From Trametopsis cervina (taxonomy: Eukaryota; Basidiomycota; Agaricomycetes; Polyporales; Irpicaceae), in assembly GCA_022385755.1 (NCBI GenBank), contig MU278396.1:18395-68972 (forward strand): a stretch of DNA of 50,578 bases, written 5' to 3'. The notes under the pieces were generated by a model that was given only the letters and a program-made list of their open reading frames with translations, searched no databases and was not told the DNA's origin. Made by a program: the position numbers and the translations under genes. Shown here in pieces: positions 23,595 to 34,689 of this stretch (its first letter is position 1; each line of letters opens with the position of its first letter).

Positions 23595-24799
23595 GTACGC
23601 GACGTCCACATTGTGCTCGTATGGGCTTCTACGCCCGCTAGATCGCTACTACTGCTGGTGATTTAGCATCGCGTCTGTCCCCCCACGAGGCTTCCTCGAC
23701 GAAGCGGCATTGACCTACGATATCCCGATGTAGCGCCACAACTCTCTGCTCACGGTATCGTTTTTGCTTTACGTCGTGTCCCTTGCACTACCCCCTTCGT
23801 ATTCCAGATCGGCATGCTGTGCTTGCTGCACGTTTGTACCTCCCTGGAGGAAAAAGCCGGTGCGGCACTGAAAAGCGTGCTGTCAACTCAATTTCTACCC
23901 GTGGGGATGCGCTTCTCGCTTCCCATGACGCACATCCTGCCGCTCCCCATTTCGAACTATTTGGGATCGCGCAAGACACCTCACAACCGTATCTGCTGTC
24001 CCTCACCTCAATGCACGACTCACGCGAACAATCTGCTATCGCCTGGCCCGTGCAAGACAGCTCCTCTGTCATGAATCATCCCCTTGGCTCTTGCGACGCG
24101 ACATACAATGATTCCCGCCGTGCTCGTCCGCCATCCGGGAGAGATGCAGAGCTTGCTGATAAATCTTGCTGGCGCATTGTGCTACTTTGCATGCTATGCG
24201 CCGGTGCTGACTCCCATCTCAGACCTGCAGGACTCGTAGAACACGAGCGGCAGCGTACAGGACCGTACACGTATTGCTCCTGGTCGCTGAGCCCACGGAG
24301 AAATACAGACGGTGATACGTGCGGAGTGCATGAAAGGAGGACTCACATGGGACGTCAATACTAGCAGGAGTGGTGGCGATGACAGTGTCGGTATGCGGAA
24401 CGGCGTGCGGCGTTCTAGGAGGACAGAGTCTCGTGTCTCAGGTGGCGGTTTCAGTATGACATCCTACAGGTGTAGCAGCGGCTACTGCGCTTTGGGGACG
24501 TATGCTCTTGAGACAGTGTGCTACAGGTTCGCTGCGCAAGCTACTGTCGCGCTCGGAGGACAACGCGCGGTAAGTAGCGACCTTGATAGATGCGAAGTGC
24601 TGAGAGTCGACGGTGTGGGACAGAGGGGGAGAACCGGATGGAGGCACGGTAAGCGGAGAGCGTGCGAGGGGGTTGACATCGGACTTGGGGATACGAACAC
24701 AACAAATTATAGTGTCTGTAAAAATCTGTGCAAAATGTAACATACGTATCCCAAGCAACCCACCCGACACCATGCGTGCACCAATCTATACGAATTTGA
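23595..24799. other. 3' flank of DUF6535 copy 3 (flank type A)
   Basis: From about 23985 it is homologous to 11831-12629 beside copy 2, with the same order of landmarks: 'tgctgataaatcttgctgg', an intron-like segment ending CATCTCAG, then 'aagtagcgaccttgatagat'. Open frames at 23783-24364 (plus, 193 codons) and 24312-24740 (plus, 142 codons) are not conserved as frames in the copy 2 flank and match no known domain. I call no gene here. Confidence 0.35.
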
Positions 24800-27700
24800 T
24801 CATATACCGCCCCTGTCATCGTCCTCGTCCTCTATCCCTTCACGAGCATCCACGCTCCCCCTACCTCGAACTTGCGTCCCGTCATCATCTGCATACTCAA
24901 CCCGCTCCGCACCACGTCCACGCTCGCTGTGTACGGTGTGGAACGTCAGTTCAGCGTCGCGCGTCCCGCTAATATCGACCGTGTCTCTTGTGTCGGAGAT
25001 ATCAGATTGCACGGTGAAGTCCATTGTTTGCTGATTATCATCAGCATCGGGAGCGCAAATGTCCGGTAACTCTGCGTGCATGGTTTCAGGCAATGCGCTT
25101 TCAGGAGGCAGGTCGACGCCGTTTCGGGTACCGTGTGATGAGGGCTCAGGTGCTGAGGCCATTGCGCGGTATGATACAGCCTGACCACCGTCAGCTCCAG
25201 CCTTTGCTTGAGAATCGGTGTCTTCAAAAATTACGCCGGACGTTGCTGCTGTCCCGTGAGTGTCGAGTAGGGAATTAACCATGGGAAACAGCTCACCCGA
25301 GGAGCTTCCTCCATTGTCGTAGTCGCGGTGAGTATCTCTCGATGAGTTATCCGGAACAACGACTTCTGCCAGTAAAGGAGGAGAGCCGTGTAGCATGTCA
25401 TCCAGATCACGAAGGAAGGACTCCAGCTCCTGATCGCGCGCTAGAGGAAAGGCTGTCGCATCCGCAACGGGGGTCGCTTGGTCGAGAACGTCTTCTGGGT
25501 GCATGTTGTCAGCGGTATCTGGCGGGATTCGCGAGCCTATGTCACGAAGAGTTGATGCGTGGTCATTGCTGTCCTCGTCGCGAGGTAAATTGAGGACGGC
25601 AGAGGCCTCTTCAGAGTCACGCATAGTAGACATACGCGGAGGTGAGTTGGCGAGATCGACGAGGTGTGAAGATGGATCACGGGTTTCGGGTGCTTCATTG
25701 GCAAGTGGCGGCTCGAGAGTACTGAAGTACGGCTGAAATTAGTATAGAATGTATACTAAGAGTGAAGCACGTACGCGTGATCTTCGTGGTCATCGTCAGA
25801 TCCATTTGCGGGTACAACCCTGTTGACTGCTGCCTGTCCTGCACCGACCTCTGGGGTGTGCATCGCTGATGGAGCTTGGGCTTCAGCGTATAGGTCGTCA
25901 ATGTTGTCCGGGCTCGGTGATGTCACATTGACCACTGTGGCCTCATTCGCTACTGTCGACTCCGAATTCTCGGAATGTGGGTGAACATCTTCGTCGTCTC
26001 TGCCAGACGTGGAAGGAATATTGGCAGATGACGGTACAGCCTCCTCCTCGGCTGGCTTTTGAGAGTTGGCTGACATCTCTTTGAGACGACGAACTCGCCA
26101 GAGCCCACGTCGAGGGTTGGGGTTGATTCGCAGGAGTTCTGAGATGAACTCATCCGGGACCAGAGAGTCCTCCGGCTTGAACGTCGCGAGCCACGCCGCG
26201 TATTCCGCATCGTCGCCCGAGTTGTCAAATCCATCTATGGCTTCGATGTAGTAAAAACACGGGTTGACAAGGTCCCTGGCAGCATCGAGATCTTCCACCT
26301 GAGTCCGCTGCACGAGCTGCGTCAAAGCGGCGAAGACATCGCGCCAGGCTGAGACCAAGTTCGAAGCCCGGACATCATGGCGATCATAGAATAATGACTC
26401 GCAGAGGTCCCGGCAGAGACTCAGTGCCTTTCCTCCATCAATCGAGTGCAGGGGGTCGGGAGCGAGGGCCGCAATGGCGGTCTTGATGTTTGACAGGCCT
26501 GGCCGAGTGAAGAGGTGAGAACGAGCTAATGCAGAATGAACAATCACACACCTTGTGCATCAAGGCCACCCAGAGGCACAAGGGCCCGTGAGCTGTGAAG
26601 TCGGTAGTTGAAGCACGATATCCAAAACTGCCGCAACGCCTCGCCCGACTTCAGTGCCATACCTCTAATATAATCGAAGTCGCTTGCGCTGTTTAGTACG
26701 ACCATGAATTTGATGATGAGCGAGACGGCGTCACCCCACGCCGTTTCGCGCGAACGATCATTTGACGAACCGGCAGCCGGGGTGGCGATATCTGACTTGA
26801 GCTGTCGTGTCAGCCAAGCCACGGTGGGACCGAATGACTCGCCGTTCAGCACATCGCTCCATGGTCTGGATTGATCTGCTCCAAACGAGTCGGGGACGTG
26901 CAATTCGTCGAAGTATACCCCCAGGAATGACTGCAGCCTTAAGACCGATGTGCTGAGGTTGAAGTCGGGTCGCTCGAGACGTCGGCAGAGAAGCGCGAGT
27001 AGTGATCGTACTACTTGAGCAGATTCTGTGGGTTGGCAGATCCGGCCAAGCCTCGTGCAGTCATCCTTGGAACAGCGATCGAGCCAGCGTGGGAGGGTAG
27101 TCGGTGGTTGCTTGAGCGAGACAGAGAGACGAAGGAAGAAAGCCCAGCCTTCTGCTTCGACATAATCACGAACGGACAGTAGAAAGGGCAAGTGGTGCCA
27201 TTCAGGCTCGGGCCGGGGCTGGCAGGATTCCACGTAGTCTAGCACATTATGGACCGCCGCCAGCGCGCGAGGCGTCAGATCACCTAGCTTGACAAGCTTC
27301 GGCGTGCCTGAGAATAGGTCCTGCGACTGGAGCCTGTTGATCACGAGCGTTTTTGCAAACGCGAGTGCTTCCTTCCAGTCGAGATTGCTCTGTCGTACCG
27401 CATGTGATAACGCTGCGTCTGCAACTTCGTCGTTACCGTGTAATTCGTCTGCACGCAGCAAGATATCCAGATCGTTCGCATTAGTCGCGGTGGCGGCATC
27501 CTCGTCATGAGGACATTTCTGGTCTTTCATACTATCCAGGTGATTGGTTGCCCACTGATTAACCATCGGAATGAAGCCCGGCCATTTTCTCAGACGTTCA
27601 CGGACAGCTTTTAGTTTGGCTAATGCCCTCGCCCGGAGCTCCGACAAGGCTTTCATGACCGCATTTGGCCACGTGCGAAGAGTGTCGAGGATATTGTGGA

Positions 27701-28738
27701 GGGATTTGAGCCACTTCTTCCTACCTACTAACCCCTCGCTCCCTTCTGCTGACCGTTCGTTCTCTTCTCCCGGCCTCCCCGTCCCTCCTGCCGGCTGCCC
27801 CTGCCTACCTCCAGAGAGGGCTACCAATGTTTCTAATGCCTTGATCCAGACAGGCCGCAGTCCGTTCCTTGCGAGTGTTGTTAACGAGCTGAGCGCAGGC
27901 GTCTTATAAGGACATCGTGCTGAGAATACGGGCAAGATGATTGCGGCGATGAAGAAGAATGCCCAAGCGGACACAAGGGGGAGCGTTGTGTTCTTCACAG
28001 TCGGGTGTATGTCCGCCGTGAAGTAGCAGAGCCCGACAAAAAACAGGGCGAGCGACATCTGCAAAAGCAAAGGAAGGGCGGATGCAATTTCAAGCACGCC
28101 CCAGTCTTCAAGAGCGAGCCTCCGAAAGAAACGGATTCGCATCTTGCTCAGGGCGAATGACGTTGTTGAGGCTGTGTATCCGCGCAGCCACTGCTTGACA
28201 CAAATCGCAAACGAGGCGGTGGCAAGACTGACAATAAGACTGGCCGTCCAAAGGATGTTGACGACAATGGCGTTATGTGTTGGTACGAAGGGCGGAAGGG
28301 ATGTAGGAGCGGGTGCCGTGCTGTTGATGAAGCCGCCTTGGATGGTGTAGCTTGCGGCCTGAATAGACATGCCCATCATGATGAACACCATTGAATCCGC
28401 GGGGCTGGCTTGCAGCAGGGAAAAAGACATTGCGACGAAACTTGCTAATACGGCGGAGAAAAGACCAATCTGGGGAGCATATAGTGAGAACACGAATGGC
28501 GCACGAGGAGAAGCGGACTTACGAAAACGAGGAGTGCATCCATGTCTTCCTTGTACCCTTGAAGTTCCTCTTTGTCGAATTCCTCAACGCCGCTCATCAC
28601 GCCTGCCCAGCCAGTAGTTGGGGCGGGACGGGAGACGACATGGATGGGATCATCTTCCTTGCGAGAGACGACGTGGATGGGGTCGCCCTCTGTGCCTTGT
28701 GGCTTTTGCAGTGGACCCGTCGCAGGCTGATCTGCCAT
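24800..28738 (-). CDS. DUF6535 multi-pass membrane protein, copy 3 (intact, longest)
   Basis: Hand-spliced exons, minus: 28523-28738, 26552-28469, 25775-26498 and 24800-25721. All three introns are 53 bp, in phases 0, 1 and 2. The total is 3780 nt, or 1259 aa. Exon 1 is 11 codons longer than in the other copies because of a direct duplication (DPIHVVSRKED, then DPIHVVSRPAP). Membrane segments are at about 68-91, 140-164, 200-223 and 233-254, with KQWLR and CPYKTP present. After the fourth segment it carries an insertion rich in G/E/R (GGRQGQPAGGTGRPGEENER) that copies 1 and 2 lack; copy 4 has a related, shorter one. A helical middle follows, then the exon-3 module and a disordered acidic tail ending EDEDDDRGGI. 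This is a DUF6535 protein of unknown function. The last exon is the same length (922 nt) as that of copy 2, and no internal stop is present. Confidence 0.92.
28629..28694 (-). repeat. 33-bp direct duplication in exon 1 of DUF6535 copy 3
   Basis: Two adjacent 33-bp units (for example 'gagacgac' at 28632 and again at 28665) add exactly 11 codons in frame to the N-terminal, pre-membrane segment. The other three copies have one unit. Confidence 0.8.
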
Positions 28739-28865
28739 AGCGGATGTCAATCTAGGAGCGACAGAGTGGGGCTGTGGCGGTGGGGGAGAAGAGAAGGGAG
28801 AGGAGGGGAGCTCAGAGGCCGGCGGATGTAGCTTGTGTGTACGACGGAGGAGCGCTGACACGAGG
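28739..28865 (-). promoter_or_regulatory. Core promoter of DUF6535 copy 3 with altered TATA
   Basis: The position equivalent to the TATA-like GCTATATCC of the other copies reads GCTACATCC here (about 28824-28832, minus strand), while the pyrimidine tract and spacing to the ATG are kept. This copy may therefore be expressed differently. Confidence 0.35.
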
Positions 28866-30720
28866 TGAGTGCGCGCATCTCATATGGAACCAATCACTGA
28901 CCTCTATTGACACTTCATTCATGCTTCTCTATTTCCATCTTCCATGTCATTCCGACGTCGGAGTGGACCTGTGACCGCCCTTCTTCATCGAGCTTCGCAC
29001 ACGAGCCCGCCGCATTGCTGAACCCTGTACAAGTATATCAGCAGGTGAGTATGTGTAATCATTAGGTACACAAAACACTCACCGATTGCTTGACCTGGTC
29101 GTGTTACTGCGATGAAGAACGCCTGCGCGAGTGGACGACGAGATGGACCGAAAAGCAGAGACTGATGAATCCGAGGAACCGGCGCACACGCCACAAAGTT
29201 CATCGCGGTCCGAACATACCGGTGCAGATCTGACAAGTACAACCGTCTCAGTTTTCCAGCTCAAGCTCTCTCATAGTGCCTACCGAGTGACCCACCTGCA
29301 CTGCTCCCGCTATCCTCACGCAAGCTCTTGAAGAGGCGACAGGGTCATTTTCCCACCGACTCTTCGCCTCACGTTGCGGATTTCAGAGGTAATCTCCCTG
29401 TCAACAAGGCCAGTGAGTCAACGTTCTAACTCATCCGGTGTTCCTCATCTTGCATACACCAGGTCATCGTCGCTCTCAGATACTTGTCGAAAACATGCTC
29501 AGGGTGTGGCTGGCTCGATCACTGTTGTTCTCGTAGGTAGGCCTTGCGTTGGTATGTTACTCGAAGACGGCGAGTGCACATCAGTTCTCTTGTACGACCT
29601 GCTACTGTCCTTTTACATACGCTCGCAGGGCTCAGTCACGCATTTGCCTACTGTTGAAATGCTCTTGGTCTTTCTGTTCCCACTCATCTCAAAGCTCATG
29701 GATGTATCGATGCCAGTGGACGACTACGGCCTCCCTCATTGCAGCGTTTGCTGTTTTTGCCTCAGCTCACTCTCAATCGCTGCCCACAGGCTCCCTCAAC
29801 ATCTGCCATCTGTTACATGCACCGCGATGTGTTAAAGTTGCGGCTACACTTGATGTAGGCAGAGAGTCTTGTCTTCTGATTCTATGCCGGCTTGACCACC
29901 CCCTCGCAGATGGACCCCAACGTCGCATCGCATCGCTCGCAGAGTATTTTCTACAAAACATTCACCCTGTTCGTGCGTCCACTGCGTCACTCCCGACGCG
30001 TGAGCTAGGATCAACGCCTACAATGCTCCGCACCCCTCGCTTTGTACTGCCGTCCCTCTCTCTAATACATATCAACCTCGCACAAGACTGTGAGGCCGCC
30101 GCCGCTGGTCGGATATGCACGCAAGGTTTGTCGTCGTCCTCATTGTGTTTTTTTTTGCTGACCCTTGAAAGATGTACAGGGCTGTCTCTGGTTGTCGAAG
30201 TACATACGCCCTTTTATCTTCCGTCGAAACCGAGAAGGCCTTAGACTGTGATCAGCAAGATCGCGCGGTCAGGCGGCCCCGGACAAAGTGTCCCTTCAAG
30301 CAGGGTATATTTTGAACAAATTGTATAGCTGCTGTGCACACGCTCACGCTGTTCATATCTAGGTCTGTTGCCACTGGACCTGTGACACCGCTCAAGACTT
30401 ATCCCGTATCTGTAAACGGCATATACCACCGAACGCACCCCTGTACGGTTTATGCCGCTGTGGAACAGAGCTAAATACGAAGCCCTGAGAGTGGTTTTAT
30501 TTGGTAGTTCAAACTATGATGTATGTGAATCTACGCCGTACTGCTAATTCAAGCACGCTAACGGTCCGGCACACTGCTGGAAGGAGGTCATAACACGTCC
30601 GAGAGCGCGTCAGCGGTCCTCTACCGCTCTTCACGCAGTGTTGATCCCTTTGTATACGCGATCGTTCCAAACATCGCCGCTCACGCACCCTCGACGCGAA
30701 CAGCTCGTGCGCGCGGAGAT
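28850..30720 (+). pseudogene. L1 locus, copy 3: divergent plus-strand spliced locus
   Basis: Plus-strand exon-intron signals are clear. One intron runs from GGCCA|GTGAGT (about 29411) through CTAACTC to ACACCAG (about 29461). A second ends CGCTCGCAG (about 29628), but its donor is GCGAGT where spacer 4 has GTGAGT. A third has donor CAAG|GTTTGT (about 30125) and acceptor ATGTACAG (about 30180). The acceptor ATATCTAG (about 30362) is shared with spacer 4. The first intron has lost its acceptor, because 'ttggcag' is deleted near 28909. The first open part after the promoter reads MDRKAETDESEEPAHTPQSS (29131), as in spacer 4. No family was recognised. The broken signals favour decay. Confidence 0.4.
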
Positions 30721-30722
30721 GC

Positions 30723-30992
30723 ATGGGCACAAGCACAGAACCGCGAGTCCGCACTGCACACAGGCAAGGATGTCATCAGGCACCTGCTCACTCACGCCCG
30801 TGCGTTCGCTTCCCCAGAACGTGCCTCCAGTTCGCAGAGGACGCGCAGGACTGGCGATACCGCAGAGGAGACGAGGTGGCGTGCCAACGTCGCCTAGGAC
30901 GTGCCCTCGCGAACGTACCGCGTACGTCGGCGAGGTCAGCTTCGTGCTTACTGGGGTGTGTCATAGGACGAACACCATACGTCAGTCGTTAG
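30723..30992 (+). CDS. Recurrent unknown exon, copy in spacer 3 L1
   Basis: This 89-codon open frame is in register with 17952 and 44410: FPRTCLQFAEDAQDWRY, then RRLGRALANVPRTSARSASC. The C-terminal part GRALAN..RTSARSASCL is nearly the same as in spacer 4. I do not recognise the family. It is probably the 3' exon of L1, and expression is unknown. Confidence 0.3.
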   Translation: MGTSTEPRVRTAHRQGCHQAPAHSRPCVRFPRTCLQFAEDAQDWRYRRGDEVACQRRLGRALANVPRTSARSASCLLGCVIGRTPYVSR

Positions 30993-31199
30993 TTCGTTAA
31001 GTTGGCACTTTAGTCGCTGTGCCATAAATATTCATCGTTCTGCATGGTATTAGCAGCATACTGTACATGAATCGTGCCTGAAATTATATCGCTACCTAAT
31101 CAACACCGCCTCATCCTCAAAATCGCGAACAATGACCCCTTAGGGACCCCTGGAATTCTCCGTCTTCGTGGTCAGTGAGTGACATTCTCTGAGAGCAAC

Positions 31200-32380
31200 C
31201 CGAGTACGACAATTAGCTTGCACACCTTGCCAACCACAGACACATGCCTGGGATGAGAGGCGGTGTATTCACAACACTGCGCATCTCATAAACAAACGTG
31301 CGAGGTACCTGTGTCTGCACAGCCCAGCTGCGCCAATTTATCTTCGTTTCCATCTTCCCTTCCATTCCGACATCGGAAGGGCCTTGTGACCGATCTTCTA
31401 TCCTGATCATCCAACACGAGGCCCGCCGCATTGCAGGAAGACCCTGTACGAGAACATCAGAAAGCGCGCAGGTGATTAGAGAGATTCTAGGCACGTACCT
31501 ATTGTTTGGGCCCGCTAGGATTACGTCGATGGATGCCTGTACCGGTAAACGACGACTCACGACATATGCACCGTCAGAGAGAAGGCCGTAATCTGTAAAG
31601 AATTTCGCGCTATGGATTCGAATCCTAGTTGTACCACTGATATCAGATAATTAAGCCGCGTTTAGTTGAGAACTGTATCACGTAGCGTGCAAGAGAGAAC
31701 CGGTTTGGATCCCCCGAGGACCATGCGCAAGTCGACTGCAGCTTCTGGCTGCCTACTCAGTCGTCTCCAGGGAGCCTTTTGCTCCTGGTGTCCTGGTGTC
31801 GTTGCTGCTACTTGCCGAGTATTGAGTATCCGTATCTCCTGCCTCCGGGATGTCTAGAGGGGCGATAAACACCATCAACGCTCACGATTACGCAGCGGGT
31901 GGGCCTGGCCTGGTGCTCAAAGCCTGGAGGTACGCTTGCAATGGCACCAAACGTGTTGTGGTGACCAGGAGGGAATTTATAAAGCTCTGTGGGCTGAATC
32001 CATCGGCGATCACACGAGATGTCCGGGCTTTCTCGCGGCGAGGGACTGCAACTAGAGGCTTTGCTTCAATGGTTATGGGCGTATTATTGCAGCCTTCAGA
32101 TTAACGGCTATAGTGAGTAGTAGTATATCAAAGCTTGAGCCAATGTAGAGCTTATCAGTTCTCCTGCAGATCATTAATAAACTTGAAGCGAGCGAGAGTC
32201 GCACCCTACACGGGCCTTGTCTTCTGGCCTCCGCTCCAGTCTGTTCGAGTAAGAGTTCGCCTCAGGTTCAACCGTGAGTTTCCAGTGACTTGTCATGTGT
32301 TTGCGTCGGGCGTTGTACATAGTTCTCCACCACTTGCCACCTCAGGGAACCCGCATGTCGTTTAGACAGTCGCGTTCATG
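31200..32380 (-). pseudogene. L2 locus, copy 3: decayed body
   Basis: Minus-strand introns are visible. One has donor GTACGT, branch CTAATCAC and acceptor CTCGTACAG (about 31450-31495); another has donor ACACAG|GTACCT (about 31311) and acceptor ATCCCAG (about 31257). Between them the exon encodes PAMRRASCWMIRIEDRSQG. A potential donor at about 32150 reads ATAAGC where copies 2 and 4 have GTAAGC, so the splice site is lost. The sequence between about 31499 and 31930 is almost the same as 45341-45770 of spacer 4. No domain was recognised. Confidence 0.35.
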
Positions 32381-32470
32381 GGCAGCGCTCCGATGAGACG
32401 ACAATCTTCAAGATACCGCGAGCATGGCCGCCACGGAATTTCTTCGCTTCCATATGCTCGGGGTTAGGAG

Positions 32471-32839
32471 TTACGCCAACGTTGGGATGAGGATATCGCC
32501 GGAAGTCGTATAAAGGGGCGGGAAGTAAAAGACGGGTGTGGTAGATTGTTTCCGGTGCCTCGTAATCCGTGCGGTAGGTCCATTGTAGATTGAGGCAGAT
32601 ATGGTATTGGAGATATCGAGTGTTGTATTGGAAGCGGGTAGAGGGAGTGTGAGTTTGAAGGGAGAACGCGAGGCGCGAAGTGGAAGTGTTGGACAGTGTG
32701 GGTGTTCACGCGAGACGAGTCCGAGTCGAAGGCTAGGACTGAGAGCCCAGTGCTGCAGGTGAGAAGAAAGCAATGCATTCCAATCGAGAAAGAGAAACGT
32801 GGGACTCACCGACGTTGCCATGGCTCGTCCTCTTCCCAT
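32471..32839 (-). CDS. L2 head, copy 3: small spliced hypothetical protein, about 103 aa
   Basis: Exon 1 (32810-32839) encodes MGRGRAMATS. The intron at 32753-32809 (57 bp) has a GTGAGT donor and CACCTGCAG acceptor. Exon 2 (32471-32752) starts HWALSPSLRLGLVSREHPHC and ends in TAA. This frame is better conserved among spacers 2, 3 and 4 than the alternative phase. An alternative ATG at 32850 opens a second frame (MLSEWEEDEPWQR) that also splices to a 109-aa product. No signal peptide or domain was recognised. It may be the first two exons of the L2 gene rather than a separate gene. Confidence 0.3.
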   Translation of the reverse strand: MGRGRAMATSVSPTFLFLDWNALLSSHLQHWALSPSLRLGLVSREHPHCPTLPLRASRSPFKLTLPLPASNTTLDISNTISASIYNGPTARITRHRKQSTTPVFYFPPLYTTSGDILIPTLA

Positions 32840-32989
32840 TCACTCAGCATCCCATCCTCTACATCAATCACCACGGGATCCACCGCGAGCGTGTCTGGTG
32901 GTTCGCACCGTCAAACGCAGCATAAGCCTGCGCAAATAGCTATCTCACCCAGGTCACAACCTCATGGCAGCCTTGCGGCGGTTGAGAAT

Positions 32990-33899
32990 CGACGTGGGGG
33001 TGCTTGACGTGCTTTGGTGTTGCGACATGGTGAGTGAAGCGTGCACAGATCGAAGGCGGCCGATCTGACCCGAAGCGTACACGCCACAACGCCCGCGCTT
33101 CCATTGCGCGTGACGACCTACCAAGCACCTCCACCTTCTGTCTCGTCATCATCACTATACCACTCAATCGACGCCCAATCACAAGCCTATCTCGACATCT
33201 CGGCCCGACCTCTGATACTCGAGCCGCATGCTGCGTGCACTCATCACGCTTCTACCTGGTGCCGTGGGCCGCTTCCATCACCTTCACCTCGTGCTACATC
33301 CCTCGATCCTCACCTTACGCCCCGGCTTCCTTCCCCTTCTCCGCCGCCTCCTCGACTACACGCATACGAGCCCTCCGCTGTCCACAAGTATCACTCCCGA
33401 TCCTGTGGCTGCGTCCTCGTCAAGGACTAACCCGCAACTATCCGTTGAACACAAGTCAAACGCCAACTGCATGCACCATGTCGATGCCAATCAAGCTGCG
33501 TTTATTGGTCGGAAGGGAGAGGATGCATTTACTGGGTTTTTTGGCTTGGGTGTATGGCGACTATTGGTGCGTTGTTCGATTTTCTCTGAGGTTGTGGTCA
33601 CTCATCATGCAGGTGCGCATCCTACGTCGCAAAGCGGTCGGTGTGCGACGTGAGCACGCGGAGAGACATTCCCCTCATGCGCGTGTCCTAAATCCATCAC
33701 GCTGCAGAGATTCCCTGCGGGCTGTTCACCGTCGACCTTCGATTCGTCTCTGGATCTGTCAATCGGCGCCGCGAACGCTACCCTTCTCAAATTCACCTAC
33801 ATACCTCGATCGCCACAGAAGGCTACCTACGCCAAGCTATGTGCCCTCCCGAGAATCACAACTCCCCTACTCCCGTCCTCATATCACGCAAACACTACC
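32990..33899 (+). other. L3 locus, copy 3: head region
   Basis: It begins with the shared landmarks 'gcttgacgtgctttggtg' and 'acgccacaacgcccgcgc', in a single copy where spacers 2 and 4 have tandem copies. A 290-codon plus-strand frame (33034-33906) is open but is not kept as a frame in the homologous spacers, and I see no domain in it. The splice-like TCATCATGCAG|GTGCGCATCC at about 33604-33620 is shared with spacer 1. Confidence 0.3.
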
Positions 33900-34130
33900 C
33901 GTATGAGCGCGATCTGTCCTACTAGCCTCACCCTCCTCCTCGCGGCCGCCGCCGAGAAGACTCTTGCCGAAGAGTGACACCACCTCTACCTCGTCGTCGT
34001 CGTCGCCACTCCTCTAGATCCTCTTGCTGCAGCCCACCCGGAGCCCTCACACATAACTCCCTGAGCCAGCAACTGCTTCTATCTTGACAGCCATGATTCT
34101 CTCTGTTCTACCCATCGGTTCTTTGCCCGT
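33900..34130 (+). pseudogene. DUF6535 relic on the plus strand (L3, spacer 3)
   Basis: The frame from 33921 reads TSLTLLLAAAAEKTLAEE and then a TGA stop where the spacer 2 relic has TGG (AKEWLRVYL). It continues with HHLYL. This matches the second membrane segment and the KQWLR motif of the intact genes. After the acceptor CTTGACAG (about 34092) comes AMILSVLPIGSL, corresponding to the third membrane segment. A dead copy. Confidence 0.45.
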
Positions 34131-34689
34131 GACTGTCTGCATATATTCAGCGGGATGTTTGTGGTGCAGTACACGCCGCCCCCGCTATGGACTCTTCGAC
34201 GCCATCCCTCGCCCGTACCTCAGTGTCTGGCTCATGAGTGGTCGCGCCAAACAATCCTTCATCCATGGGTCCAACACAGGCCTTGTGCTTGTGATTCGTT
34301 CCCTCTGAGGATGTGCGCTGTCTGCGATAGGCTGTTGCGTTGCGGGATGTGACCCGTTGTCGGTACATTATACCGTTTGTCTTACCACCTGCCGTGTGCT
34401 CACTCCCTTCTCAGACCAGCCGCAGCCACAATGTTCACGTGGAAAGATTGTAAATACAAGGACGTTGCGCTTTTCTTGGCACTGTGTGCATGCGTTAACC
34501 ACCGCCTATAGGCTGCACTGAGTTTATCAGAAGAGGGCTTAGTAAGGGCATCGATGGCGGCGGGAGTAGTGCCGCGATGATGCTGGTGAGCACAACTGTG
34601 CACCTGCCTACGGACGGTTCTCATACTAAAGGCTCCTCTCAAAAACTTCAAGCGCTGCACAATCCATGTCAACGGGCCACTACGACACA

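Noticed and set aside
31600..31645. tRNA-like 'ggattcgaatcc' followed by 'tagttgtacca' (also at about 45455-45480)
   Set aside because: It resembles a T-arm with CCA, but the loop closing pair is wrong. I could not find a matching acceptor strand, D-arm or anticodon arm upstream.
33034..33906. 290-codon plus-strand frame
   Set aside because: The frame is not kept in the homologous regions of spacers 1, 2 and 4, and no domain is visible. It is likely chance openness in C-rich DNA.
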